NCBI GenBank assembly: GCA_018857735.1
Contig: JABMCL010002166.1
Span: 21,001 to 85,000 of the forward strand
Direction of reading: 5' to 3'
Origin: Alviniconcha marisindica
Taxonomy: Eukaryota; Mollusca; Gastropoda; Provannidae
DNA: 64,000 nt
The position numbers and the translations under genes were made by a program. Under the pieces are notes generated by a model. It did no database searches. It saw only the letters and a program-made list of their open reading frames with translations, and was not told where the DNA came from. Below, piece after piece: positions 46,949-58,797 of the stretch (position 1 is its first letter; every line of letters starts with the position of its first letter).

Positions 46949-47002
46949 AACCATTGGAAGGCAGTGCCTGCTTCAGCAGCAGGGTTTCTTCATGCAGAAA
47001 AG
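46949..47002 (+). CDS. SDHC: SDHC exon 2 (presequence)
   Basis: After CCATTTCAG, A completes AGA (Arg). The exon then reads TIGRQCLLQQQGFFMQK plus AG before GTCTCT. With exon 1 it yields a basic, acid-free N-terminus typical of a mitochondrial presequence. The R--GRQCL pattern parallels RHVGRHCLRAH of human SDHC. The donor is followed by a CT-rich stretch (47003-47145). Confidence 0.85.
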
Positions 47003-47252
47003 GTCTCTCTCTTTCTCCCTCTCTCCCTTTCTCTCTTTCTTGCTCAATCTCTGTCTCTCACTCTCTTGCTGTCTCTCTCTCCTCTCTCACTCTCTTGCTG
47101 TCTCTCTCTCCTCTCTCTGTCACACACTCTCTTGCACTCTCTCTACCCCCCCCCCCCCCCCCCCCCCCGGTCTGGTTGTCGGTGTCAATCAGTCTCTCAG
47201 TGTTTGTCTCTTGTTGTCTCTCTGTTTTGCTGTCTCTGTCACTAGTGTCAGT

Positions 47253-47311
<59 letters not shown>

Positions 47312-48932
47312 GACTAAGTGCCAAAGGTGTGCATGAAAAGAGGACACACTAGGTCAGAAAAAAAGTATGAAATAAAGTAAAAAGAAGTAGGTTTTTAGAA
47401 TGTTTACTATATTGGTAATCATCACTTCAAAGTGGAAGATCACGACTTTATTAGTTTTTGAGAAAACGAGCTTTAAAAGATGAAAAGTGTATTATGTCGG
47501 ATGTCAGGGATTACGACACAAAAGTGCTACTGTATGGCTGGTAAATTATTATTTTTATTCCCAACCACTTTAAACAGATTAAGGATGTCCTCATAAGTAT
47601 TTTCAAATAAATTTATTGCAGCCTGACTTCTTACAAAAATACTGACATGTACTGTTTGTCGCAATACCTGACATCCGACATAATTAAATATTTTACCTTT
47701 TCTTTCTGACAACAAAAAACACAAAGTTTCATCCATTCTGCCATTCAGACATTCTAGTGTAGGTAACAGACACACTGGAAAGTCAGTTTTTAGGAATTTG
47801 TTTCTTTTCTTGACATAGCACAAAAAAAACTACACAAAGTGTCGAACATCAGCATTACAGCAAAGTATGACAATGTCATAAATGTGACTTGACAGTGCAA
47901 TAATTATTGAAGATTCTACATTTCTCTTCAACTACAAATGTAAAAACATATATTTAAACACAGTGCTACATTCAGCTTATGATTGTTGGCTTTGTTTTAC
48001 TGCAGAATCATAAAATGTCGAACATCAGCTTGCGACAGTCATAAGACTTGACAGTACAACATTAAACTTTCTCTTCAGCTATAAAAATATACATAATGTA
48101 GTAAAGTAGTATGTACTTAGATCCAGAGTACTGCATGCAACTTCCTTTTGATAGGCATTACATACAACTGGCTTGTAATTATAGCATTGTAACCCTGTTG
48201 AGCACTTCCGACTGGCTATCTCATACTTCAGTCAAAACAACAACATTTAACAGAAGTCTAAAACACCATACCACCTCCTACAGTATAAAAAGAAACTGCA
48301 CCTTGAATGTTTCAAGAGAAAGCACACCAAACAGCACAGCACTAAGAAAAAGAAAAACTCTTACAAACAAACATGAAACAACACTGAATTTTGTGTATGT
48401 CATTGTCACATCTCCAACTAGGTCAATATATATATATATCCCCTGTCTCCCTTTCTCCCCGTTTCTTTATTTCTCTGTCTGCTTTTGTGTTATGTATTGC
48501 ATATAATGAAGGTTATGTTCATGACATTATGGGATATTTATGATTACTTGAATATTGATAATCATTTCAGAAGAGATTTATTTTTGTATCTTGATAGACA
48601 TAGTAGTTACTTGAATATACATATTGATAATCATTTCAGAAGAGATATTTATTTTTGTATCTTGATAGACACAGTAATGAATATATATATATTATTATAT
48701 GAGTATGAAAAAAACAAATGGAAAAAAAAGTGCTGTTTAATGTTCAGAATGAGGCTATGGTGTTACAGACTGCTATATCATTTATTATTTTAATAAACCT
48801 GGTGCAGTTATATGAAATGCCATAACATTTGTGACACTTTCTGGCATTTGCACCAGCACCTGGCTGCAGTTTTGAAGAAGATTCAAATCTGTCATTCATT
48901 TATCCAATGTTTATTAATGTCTTACGTTCCAG
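47003..48932 (+). repeat. SDHC intron 2: CT tract, poly-C, (TA)n
   Basis: (TC)n-like text at 47003-47145, a run of about 23 C at 47146-47168 and (TA)n at 47255-47310. A direct repeat of about 75 bp lies at 48552-48680 (GATAATCATTTCAGAAGAGA, TTTTTGTATCTTGATAGACA). The remainder is unique. Confidence 0.75.
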
Positions 48933-49034
48933 GGTTGCTCAAGCCAGTTCCTCGGCATACGATGAGATGCGCAGATACTGGGATGTGAACAGAAAGCTTA
49001 AGCGTCCATTGTCACCGTTTCTGTCAGTTTACAA
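48933..49034 (+). CDS. SDHC: SDHC exon 3 (RPLSP motif)
   Basis: Acceptor ACGTTCCAG, donor GTGGGT, phase 2. It encodes RVAQASSSAYDEMRRYWDVN and RKLKRPLSPFLSVYK. E-M-R-W--N----RPLSP-L--Y is the conserved start of mature SDHC, which contributes to the ubiquinone site. Confidence 0.96.
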
Positions 49035-49109
49035 GTGGGTACAGTTGACAGTAATAATAACAATGTACTCTTTTATGTGCTATTTCTCTTAAAAAAATAA
49101 AATAAAAGC

Positions 49110-49580
49110 AGTGGTAGGACTAAATGTCCTGGGACTGTGAGGTCAGTAGGACATGCTGTCCTGCATCTGAGAGATCAATGGGACATAATTCCTGGATCTT
49201 TGAAGTCAGTAGGACATACTGCCCTGGATCTGTGAGGTCAAGAGAACATAAACAAAATGTCCTGGGTCTGTGCGGTCAGTAGGGCATAAACAAAATGTCC
49301 TGGATCTGTGAGGTCAGTAGGACATGCTGTCCTGCATTTGTCAGATCAATGGGACATAATTCCTGGATCTTTCGATGTCAGTTGGACGTACTGCCCTGGG
49401 TCTTTGAGGTCAATAGGACATATGCAAAATATCCTGCATCTGTGAAATCAATGGGACATAATTCCTGGGTGCGTGAGGTCACCAGGACATGCTGTCCTGC
49501 ATCTGTGAGATCAATGGAATGTAATTCCTGGGACTGTGAGGTCAATAGGACATACACAAAATGTCCTGAGTGTGTGTGTG
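49110..49580 (+). repeat. 32-35-bp minisatellite (GTGAGGTCAGTAGGACAT)
   Basis: About 14 units alternate between CTGTGAGGTCAGTAGGACAT and GAGATCAATGGGACATAATT, with TGTCCTG or TTCCTGG leaders. It starts about 75 bp after SDHC exon 3. Confidence 0.93.
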
Positions 49581-49786
49581 TGTGTAAATTTATATAAACA
49601 TACATGGAGTGGTTTGTGTGACAGTGATACGTACAAAGAAAAGAAGGTTTTGCTACCACAATATGTAACAGCTTCACATTATTCAGACAGTCTAAGAAAA
49701 TGTCACTGGGTAATAACTTCATGCTGATGTTTTAAATGCATAGCCTTTGGTGAAGCAAACATTTGTTTTTGTTGTTGTTGTTGTTT

Positions 49787-50016
49787 GTGTTTCTTTTTAT
49801 TAGCATTTTTTATTTTGTTTTCTTGTGTGTGTGTGTGTGGTTAGGAAATGGGTGGGAGGCTGCGGGGGGGGGGGGGGGGGGGGGGGGAGGCAGCAACATA
49901 TCTGATCAGATTTATTTTCTTTCAGACCTCATCTTGCCATGATGACTTCATTGTGTTTCTTTTTATTTGCATTTTTTATTTTGTTTTTGTGTGTGTGTGT
50001 GGTTAGGAAATGGGTG

Positions 50017-50051
<35 letters not shown>

Positions 50052-50107
50052 GGCAGCAACATATCTGATCAGATTTATTTTCTTTCAGACCTCATCTTGC
50101 CATGATG
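49787..50107 (+). repeat. 166-bp tandem duplication of SDHC exon 4 5' edge
   Basis: Two units (49787-49952 and 49953-about 50112) share TTCTTTTTATT-GCATTTTTTATT, a GT tract, GGTTAGGAAATGGGTGGGAGG, a long G run, GGCAGCAACATATCTGATCA and TTTATTTTCTTTCAG, followed by ACCTCATCTTGCCATGATGA. In the first unit the exon text stops after CTTCA; in the second it continues as real exon 4. Confidence 0.95.
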
Positions 50108-50150
50108 ACTTCACTGACGCACAGAGTGACAGGGGTTGTAATGCAGTGTG
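50089..50150 (+). CDS. SDHC: SDHC exon 4 (first TM, SLTHRVTG)
   Basis: After TTTCTTTCAG, A completes Lys. The exon reads PHLAMMTSLTHRVTGVVMQC and leaves one G before GTAAGT. S-(C/T)HR-TG is the signature of the SDHC family: the Ser, His and Arg around it take part in haem b and quinone binding. A partial decoy copy with an identical acceptor lies 163 bp upstream. Confidence 0.96.
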
Positions 50151-50269
50151 GTAAGTAGAGTGCTTGTCTGTTTGCCTCTGTAATGCAGTGTGGGTTGGTT
50201 AGTTAGTAATTGAATTTTTATGTCTGGTCGTCTACACAGGGTCACCTCAGAACAGTCAAACTGTCATTT

Positions 50270-50463
50270 CTCTCTCTCTCTCTCTGGCATAAAATATGAA
50301 ATTACTTACTCTCTCTCTTGTCTCTTTCTCTTCACCCTGATATAACCATAATGGTTGACTGGGTGTAAAACACAAAGTTATTTTTCTCTCTCTCTTTCTC
50401 TCTCTCTCACTCTTTCTCTCTCTCTCTGTCTCTCTCTTTCTTGCTCTCTCCACTCTCTCTCTC

Positions 50464-50554
<91 letters not shown>

Positions 50555-50640
50555 GACTCTCTTGCTTTCTTTCACTCTCCTCTCTCACTCTCTCTGTGTC
50601 ACACTCATTCTTGCTCTCTCTGTGTCTCGTTTTCTCTTGA
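50270..50640. repeat. (TC)n microsatellite with CTGT
   Basis: CT-rich tract in SDHC intron 4, with a perfect (TC)n at about 50484-50549 and (CTGT)4 at about 50467-50483. The rest of the intron (50650-51473) is unique. Confidence 0.95.
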
Positions 50641-51473
50641 GAACTCATTTAGCATATAGTATATTGCAGTTGTAGACTGCATTAGGCACATGCATGCGAC
50701 AGACTGTCCTGAGGCCCATCCCACGTAAATTGAAGATGTGGCTGCTTTTTAGTGAAATTTCAGTTTCTGAGATTTGAAGGATCTGCTTGGAATAAAGGTG
50801 TCTTTGGCTGGTTTGAAAGCATCTGCCTTCTGAAAAATGGTTATGGGGATTTATGAAAGAAGCTAGACTGAAAAGTCCTTTCTAGAGCTTGCATACCCTT
50901 AAATTAAAACCTTGTAGGTATTCCTTCAGGCTGTGGAGATTTGTGCTGTGAAAATTTGCGCATGTGCACTCGTGTCCGTTTTAATTTGGGCAGAGGGGTG
51001 GGGCTTTGAGGGACATAAATCGTGAACAGGACGATCCAGTTCAGCAATTGTTTGAAAGTGATGGCTGGCCTTGGAATGTTGAAGTGACCAATGTGTGTGA
51101 GACTGAAAGCACAGCACTGTCCACATCACTAGATAAGCCCCGCCCCCATTTGTACTCAAATTGTCCTCGCTTCAAACCTTTCAAGTCTTGAAATAAGACA
51201 AAATTTGTTTTCATTAACACAATGATTTAGCAGCTAGAAAGCTGAGAGTGAATTTTATGTCTGCGCCAAGTATCATATTCAAGGGATGGTCTGATTTCCA
51301 GATACTTGTGATAAACCAGCAGCAATGTGACCGTGTCGTACTTTGAAGAGAATTTGTTTTGAATTTCCCGGCCCACTATTTATAGGCAGTCCGGTCCTGT
51401 AAGCAATCATTATGGATCGGACAGTACACTTTCTCAGTGCTTCCATTGATTTCTCTCTCTCTCTCTGTTTTAG

Positions 51474-51637
51474 CGGTGGCTGGAATTTCAATCACTCTGT
51501 TGGTGCTGCCCGGTGATTTCACCCACTACCTGGAGCTGGTCAAGAACTTGTCATTAGGCCCAGTCATCATCTACGGCATGAAGCTCGTCCTGGCCTTTCC
51601 CGTCACCTATCACTTCCTGAATGGCATCAGGCATCTG
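51474..51637 (+). CDS. SDHC: SDHC exon 5 (TM2)
   Basis: Acceptor CTCTGTTTTAG, donor GTGAGT. With G from exon 4 it starts Ala and reads VAGISITLLVLPGDFTHYLE, then LVKNLSLGPVIIYGMKLVLA, then FPVTYHFLNGIRHL. YLELVK-L-LGP--I---K--L-FP--YH--NGIRHL matches human SDHC almost block for block. The His of FPVTYHFLNG is the family's conserved haem-associated His. Confidence 0.98.
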
Positions 51638-52389
51638 GTGAGTGAACCTCGTCAACGTGGATCTGTCCTTGAGGATTGCCTGGTGTTTTTTTGTGGTGGT
51701 TTTGTTTGTTGTTGTCTCGCATGAAAATATGCAAGTCCCTTGTAATGGTCTGTGGTTGGGTAGCTGGCTGGTTGAGTATACTGCATGTCAAAAACGTTAA
51801 TGTGTGTGCATTTGGGATTGAAGAAAATGAGATGGAGAGAGATTTTATGTATTTATTTCTTTGCTTTTCAAGTTGATGTGTCAAAGACTTGGGTGGGGGA
51901 GGGGTCCATTTAAAAAAAAAAAATTATGCATGTATATTTATGTATAATTGTGAAATTGATTTGATTCATGAACACTGTAAATGTGACAAATGGCAAACTG
52001 TTCATGAAGGTACTACTGATTGAAATTTTCAAGTCCATACCACTCTGATTGAAATTTACAAATTCATGCTATTTTCAGTGACAGTGTGAAACAGTTTTAA
52101 CTGAAACATTTATGTTCTTATTTGATTAAATTGAAACTTTGTACGATTGTTTAATGATGTCAGCTAGACATGTTTCCTGACTTGACGAAAGCTTTTAAAC
52201 ATTGGCTTTTACTAAGACGCTGTCAAGAAAGGTAACTCAAACTTTGCATGATTATAACCTTTCTTTGGGCATGCCAAAGCTGGGTTACCTTGTCAAGTTG
52301 CAGGGTTGGGATGGTAGAGTAGCAAGCCATGCAGGGAGTAAACCTTCAAGAATCTGTCCGCCAGGTCACGTTTGTCATTTATGTTACAG
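51638..52389 (+). other. SDHC intron 5
   Basis: Unique AT-rich sequence. I see no gene, element or array. Confidence 0.6.
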
Positions 52390-52497
52390 GCTTGGGATGC
52401 TGGCGTGGGCTTTGGCCTTGACACTCTGTACAAGTCGGCGTACTTCGTCATGGGACTCACCGCTCTCGTCACATCTTACTTTGTTTTCGTCCTCTGA
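52390..52497 (+). CDS. SDHC: SDHC exon 6 (TM3, stop)
   Basis: Acceptor TTATGTTACAG. Phase 0 sequence reads AWDAGVGFGLDTLYKSAYFV, then MGLTALVTSYFVFVL, stop TGA. NGIRHL-WD-G-GF continues the conserved SDHC motif, followed by the third helix. The assembled protein is 168 aa (human 169), a subunit that with SDHD anchors succinate dehydrogenase to the inner mitochondrial membrane. Confidence 0.97.
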   Translation, partial: AWDAGVGFGLDTLYKSAYFVMGLTALVTSYFVFVL

Positions 52498-55400
52498 GTC
52501 TGCAGGAGGCCACGCCTGGCGGGACCCATTTTGATTTGCTCCGTCTGTGTTTGCGTTGCACAAAGCTAGGATCCGACTGTGGACTGTGTTGTGGTACAGG
52601 GGTTGAGGAAGAACAGGAAACCAGGCAAAGTGGGGGCGACGCTTTGTGCTGTAGGCACAGTTTTTCAGGGCAAGGGTTTCAATGACATTGCTTGCTTTTT
52701 TGTGTGCTTTTTTTTGTTGTTTGGCGGTGGACACAACAGCTGTAAAAAAAACTTCGTTTTTACCCTCTCACCCTCCTCTCTCTCTCGTAGAATGAGAGCA
52801 TTTTGGTGTGTTATTTTACCCTCCGATGCTTTGTTAGAAGAATCATAAAGTGCCATCACACACATATGTTTACTGTTCTGGTAGTTGCCAAATAACAGAT
52901 GAGGGTATACAGATCAACAGAAGAAGAAAATTCCTCTGTAGGTTTGTTGCCATTTGACAATATTTGTCAGAAGATTTGTTTCATGTTTTCATATTGTGTG
53001 TAAAAAGAGTTATGTTTTCTTCAGATCCTTCGTTTCAGTTGTGCAAAAAAACAGTTCCATTTTCTTGAGATTAATCGTCTCGGTTATTTTGTTCCAGTCT
53101 TGCAATACTGTTTCTGTCTGCCATGTTGATTTAACTGTCATGGTATGCGATGGGTGCAGTAAGTCCCCTGTCTTTCATTCAAAGGCAAAAGTTCCAGAAC
53201 TTCTCAGGAATTTTTCACAACCAGGCACAAGCAGACCCACAGCATAAGAACTTGGTAGTTCAGAGAGAAGTACAGGTACCCAGTCCCCATGTTGTGGGTC
53301 TGTGAGGACCCATGTTTTCATATAGGCCCCAACACTACAGAAGTATGGGTTCTCCATGACAGAGAGACTGTGTAGTTCAGTGTGAGAAAAAAGAAGAAGA
53401 ATAGAATGCTGTGAAGAATAAAGATGTGCACCAAGAAATGGGGGTGAGGGCTTAACTGTCAAAATGTGTCACAGAAGTGGAGAAATATGTTGGGGCCATT
53501 ATCAGTTACGTAGACAAAAAAAGAAGTTGAATCAATGAAAGCGCCTGTGAAGAGCCTTTTCATGGCATCTTCTCATCCCTCTCCGTAACAGAGTAACCTT
53601 ATTATATAGAGAGGCTGAGAAAATGCCTGAGGCACCCGCAGCACACCTCCATAATTTATTTATCTCTCACTCTCTGCTTTAGCCTATCCAGGCTTGTGAT
53701 TGTGTATGGTCCAGAAGAATAAAAGTGCTAGTAAGAAAATAAGTACGCTGACCAATCTTGTGTCTTTGTAATATTCGTCTTCTCTCTGGTTCAGCCTTTT
53801 CAGGTTGACCGGATGATATGTATGGAGATTGACAAATACAATGATTGATTACTGCAGGCATGGGAATTGTCCACGAAAATGCAAATTTACGCGGCAGTGA
53901 AACTGACTTTACGCGGATAAAAAAAAAAATTGTCCACGGGGGGAAAAGAAATTGGCTGTACAAAAAAGAAAAGAAAAAAGCGCTGGTTCCGTGCCGTATA
54001 CCTGCAAAACATGAAGCACATTAACATGCGGCTATCACCCATCTTGGTGGCATAATTGTGAACAGTCACTTGCTGTTACTCTCAGGGGCTGGCAACAGGT
54101 TTGAACACAGTCACTCTTACACACTTTTTTCCTGGGGGGAGAGGTGGGCTAGATTTCAGAGTTTTTCTTTCAAATCGGGCCTAGATTTCAGAGTTTTTCT
54201 TTCAAATCAGGGCTAGATTTCAGAATTTTTCTTTCAAATCAGGGCTAGATTTCAGAGTTTTTCTTTCAAATCGGGGCTAGATTTCAGAGTGTTTCTTTGG
54301 AATCAATTCCCATGCCTGTATCAGTCAATTGTTGTAATTGCCAATCTCCATTTTATACGTGATTTAGCTGTGTGCTTGATTGATTCTTTGGTTGGATGGT
54401 CTGACTGGATGTTAAAACCCCATTGTCTGTGGTTGGTTGGTTGGTTTGTGCAGTCTATATTAAACCACAATACACATAATAACGATTAAATCAAAGTATT
54501 TGTACAGCTCAAAATCTTATCTGGAGAGACTATTCTAACTCTAAGTGCATGTACACACTCATGCACACACACACACAGGCACCCATGCACACGAGCACTG
54601 TATACATACACTAAACACAACTGACACTCAAACAGATAACAAACAGCGACTTGCAGCGGAAGAAGACGGCAGCACAGAGCTGAAAACATGGCAGGTCAAT
54701 TGTTACGATACATACACTTCCGTAGACCATTAGCAAGTTAGTGGAGCAAAATGCATAACATTGATTGCATGCATAGCAGCGGGTTTTCTTTACTTTTATT
54801 TTAAAAATGAAATGGTTCACTCCTTGGAAACATCTTCAAACGTATCTAGTGTGTACAAAAAGCATACATTTTGATGCTGAACAATGGAAAATGCTGAGCG
54901 AAGGAAAACCCTTGTAACAATTGCAAAAAATGGTACAATGGTTCACAAAGACACATACATAGAGTAAAAAAAGGTAAATACAGGAGAACAGCCACATGTG
55001 TTTTTATAATACTGTTGTAAAGTTACTCTGGTTAAATGTCAGTATTGTAACTGAATGAGCAATGTTCACTGTCATGAATACTGTTCAATTATAATATTAA
55101 CAAAATTGCATAATGCTGTTGCTTATAAGTAGCCAAATGAGTTTTGGTGGTTACAGAATTTGCAGATCTGTTGCCAGTTTGTTTTTTACTACACAGGTCA
55201 AAAACAAAGTTGAGATAGGATCAGTAATACTGATATATTAAAGGGGACACCAGGCTGTGCCCTGAGAAGCTCAAATTGGAAGCAAAAAAAACATGCCATT
55301 GCAAAAAGCATGGACAGAACAGCGCAAAACCTGCACAGATAGAAATATTTATCATTTGCAACATTTTGAGGCCAGCTTGAGCTCTTGCTTGTCATTCCCT

Positions 55401-55560
55401 GTAGATGCAGAGTTAGCTCTTGGCTTTTAACCTCCTGTCAACCACACAGGTCACTTCAGGAAGAAGTAAATAATTATGGAGTGCAACACCGAAAGTGGAA
55501 AGAAAAATGCAACACCGAAAGTGGAAAGAAAGAAGAGGCAGTCTCCATTTTGTACACGAT
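52498..55560. other. SDHC 3' UTR and downstream unique sequence
   Basis: AATAAA hexamers at 53417-53422 and 53718-53723 are candidate SDHC polyadenylation signals. Five direct repeats of about 36 bp (GGGCTAGATTTCAGAGTTTT) lie at 54147-54290. A CA-rich patch lies at 54555-54620. No gene was recognised. Confidence 0.5.
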
Positions 55561-55561
55561 T

Positions 55562-55960
55562 TTATATGGCCATGAAAGTGTGAGACCCACAGGGGAGTGC
55601 GAGACCCAGCCCATATGGCCATGAAAGTGTGAGGCCCACAGGGCCATGAGAGTGTGAGACCCACAGGGGAGTGTGAGACCCAGCCCGCAGGGCCATGAGA
55701 GTGCAAAACCCACAGTGCTGTGAGAGTGAGACCCACAAGGTCGTGAGAGTGTGAGACCCACAGGGCTGTGAGAGTGTGAGACCCACAGGGCTGTGAGAGT
55801 GTGAGACCTACAGGGCCGTGAGACTGCGAGACCCACAGGGCTGTGAGAGTGTGAGACCCACAGGGCCATGAGACTGTGAGACCCACAGGGCCATGAGAGC
55901 GTGAGACCCACAGGGCTGTGGGAGTGTGAGGCCCACTGGGTCATGAAAGTGTGAGTCCAG
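55562..55960. repeat. 24-27-bp minisatellite (GAGACCCACAGGGC), locus 1
   Basis: About 15 units of GTGTGAGACCCACAGGGC and (C/T)(A/G)TGAGA, with longer variants containing CAGCCCATATGGCC. It has the same unit as the array at 59145-60055. Bases 55960-56540 between this and the next array are unique. Confidence 0.95.
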
Positions 55961-56544
55961 CAATCCCACACATTGCTCTGTAATCTGACAAAAGGAAGCA
56001 TGGCTTCATCTTCCTAGTCGAAGCAGACTAAAGGCTTTTTTCCAGTTCTTCCAAGTCTGTCCTCGTGCACACTTTAACATCTTGCATAACATGCTCCCCA
56101 TTCACTAATTAAATATTACACAAATCACTGATCCATGCCCATATTCACCTGTGAATAAAAGGAGACTTAAAAGACGGTGGTATGGAAACAATGCAGATAA
56201 TTATCACAGGAATGTAGCATAACTATGTGATTCATATTCGTGGATGCTCTAAAAAGGAACTGTACATGATATCAAATTTGCCAAGCTCACACAAAAAAAA
56301 AACAGTTGTCTCCACATGGCTTCAGGATGAGACAATGGAATCTCATTTGTTTGATGATGGTGGCCCTTCAGGTGGTGTGTTTTAAAAAAAAATAAAAAAA
56401 TTGTATTCAAGATGTATGATCAACACCAACTGCTTGCAAAGCTTAATGTTGACATGAGTGGAAAGGGGTAGGGAGTCATTTTATGATGCATCTGCAGCCA
56501 TTAAAAAAAATATATATACAAATTGTTTTTTTGTTTTTTAGTGC

Positions 56545-58180
56545 TAGCCATTACTTGTACCTCATGGTCTGAACATCATTCTGTGAGGACTTGTACCTCA
56601 GGGTCTGAACAGTGTGCTGTGAGGATTCATACCTCAGGCTCTGAACATTGTTGTTCTGTGAGGACTTGTACCTCAGGGTCTGAACAGTGTGCTGTGAGGA
56701 TTCATACCTCAGGCTCTGAACATTGTTGTTCTGTGAGGACTTGTACCTCAGGGTCTGAACAGTGTGCTGTGAGGATTCATACCTCAGGCTCTGAACACTG
56801 TTGTTCTGTGAGGACTTGTACCTCAGGGTCTGAACGTTGTTCTGTGGGGACTTGTACCTCAGGGTCTGAACACTGTTCTGTGAGGACTTGTACCTCAGGG
56901 TCTGACCACTGTTCTGTGAGGACTCATACCTCAGGGCTCTGAACCACTGTTGTTCTGTGAGGACTTGTACCTCAGGGTCTAAACCACTGTTCTGTGAGGA
57001 CTTGTACCTCAGGGTCTGAACACTGTTCTGTGAGGACTTGTACCTCAGGGTCTGACCACTGTTCTGTGAGGACTTGTACCTCAGGGTCTGACCACTGTTC
57101 TGTGAGGACTTGTACCTCAGGGTCTGACCACTGTTCTGTGAGGACTTGTACCTCAGGGTCTGACCACTGTTCTGTGAGGACTTGTACCTCAGGGTCTGAA
57201 CTGTTCTGTGAGGACTTGTACCTCAGGGTCTGAACACTGTTCTGTGAGGACTTGTACCTCAGGGTCTGAACACTGTTCTGTGAGGACTTGTACCTCAGGG
57301 TCTGACCACTGTTCTGTGAGGACTTGTACCTCAGGGTCTGAACGTTGTTCTGTGGGGACTTGTACCTCAGGGTCTGAACACTGTTCTGTGAGGACTCATA
57401 CCTCAGGGTCTAAACATTGTTCAGTGAGGACTCATACCTCAGTGTCTGAACACTGTTCTGTGAGGTCTTGTACCACAGTGTCTAAATGTTGTTCTACGAG
57501 GACTTGTACTACAGGGTCTGAACGTTGTTCAGTGGGGACTCATACCTCGGGGTCTAAACACTGTTTGGTGAGGACTCGTATATCAGGGTCTAAACATTGT
57601 TCTGTGAGGAATCGCACATCAAGGTCTGAACATTGTTCTCTGTTAGCCCTGACATAACCCTATGTGGTTGTCTGGGCTCAAAGCACCAACTAACTAACAT
57701 TGTTCTATAAGGACTCATATATCAGGGTCTAAACATTGTTCTGTGAGGAATCGCACATCAAGGTCTGAACATTGTTCAATAAGGACTCATACATCAGGGT
57801 CTAAACACTGCTCTGTGAGGAATCGCACATTAAGGTCTGAATATTGTTCTGTGTTAGCCCTGATATAGCCCTGTGTGGCTGACTGGGCTCAAAGCACCAA
57901 CTAACTAACATTGTTCTGTACGGACTCATACGTCAGGGTCTAAACATTGTTCTGTGAGGACTCATATATCAAGGTCTAAACACTGGTCTGTGAGGACTCA
58001 TATATCAGGGTCTAAACATTGTTCTGTGAGGACTCACATATCAGGGTCTAAACATTGTTCTGTGAGGACTCACATATCAGGGTCTAAATATTGTGCTGTG
58101 AGGACTCATATATCAGGGTCTAAACATTGGTCTGTGAGGACTCGTACATCGGGGTCTGGACATTGTTCTGTGAGTCAGTT
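56545..58180. repeat. 36-bp minisatellite (GGACTTGTACCTCAGGGTCT)
   Basis: About 42 units of GTTCTGTGAGGACTTGTACC and TCAGGGTCTGAACACT. The 12-codon period leaves an open frame, which is incidental. A CCCTGACATAACCCTATGTG insertion of about 60 bp occurs twice (57647-57705, 57857-57910). Confidence 0.97.
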
Positions 58181-58597
58181 TGGGGGGTTATTCTGATGAA
58201 AACACAAGTTACAAAGCAACATATTTCAGTTCCTGTGCCTTCCAGTGCTCTTAATACGACGCTGTTAAATTACATCTGCACACAGTGCAATGCAACACCA
58301 AAAACTCGTAGACAAAGAAATGAATGTACAACTGAACCATCAAAAATAAAATTTACTGAGCTTTTTCTCATGTACTTCACCGACAAAATTCACGCAACAA
58401 TAAACCTACTTTGATTTGTTGATTTTGGCTTTTTTTCTCTGTTGTTGTTTGTGGTTTTGCTACCAGTACAGGAAGTCATCATCATCATCAGTCTCATCAG
58501 GTGACTCCTTGTCAGCATGATGCGCGCGCACACACACACACACAGCCTGTGTCTAAGAAACGCATACGCAATTTTAAATGCTGTGGAACATGAGTGG

Positions 58598-58797
58598 CTA
58601 CTTGGTTTCAGATGTGGCAGTCTGCTGGGTTGCAGCTGTTGCATCTGGCTGGTTGCAGTCGGCACCAATGGGTTGTTTCCTGAGGCGCGGGTCCATGTAG
58701 TCAGCCCGCTGGGTGGTCTTCCAGCTGTTGTAGATGGACTTCAGGTACTCGCTGTCCAGTTCAGGCTGGTGATGGGGGTGGGCATGGGGGTGACGAC
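58598..58797 (-). CDS. CFAP68: CFAP68 exon 3 (C-terminal)
   Basis: On the minus strand it starts after CACCGCAG at 58797, completes Gly, and reads RHPHAHPHHQPELDSEYLKS, IYNSWKTTQRADYMDPRLRK and a Thr/Gln-rich tail to stop TAG at 58598. The GHQPELD-like block corresponds to the C-terminal HQPELDP of the vertebrate C11orf1 family. The tail is not conserved in my recollection. Confidence 0.85.

Noticed and set aside
49035..49042. Alternative SDHC exon 3 donor after TGG (GTACAG)
   Set aside because: It would enter exon 4 in a frame reading TSSCHDDF instead of the conserved PHLAMMTSLTHR, so the GTGGGT donor at 49035 is preferred.
56523..58196. Repeat protein of 12-residue period (RTCTSGSEHCSV)
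   Set aside because: It reflects the 36-bp unit. There is no splice or start context and the frame is lost at several indels.
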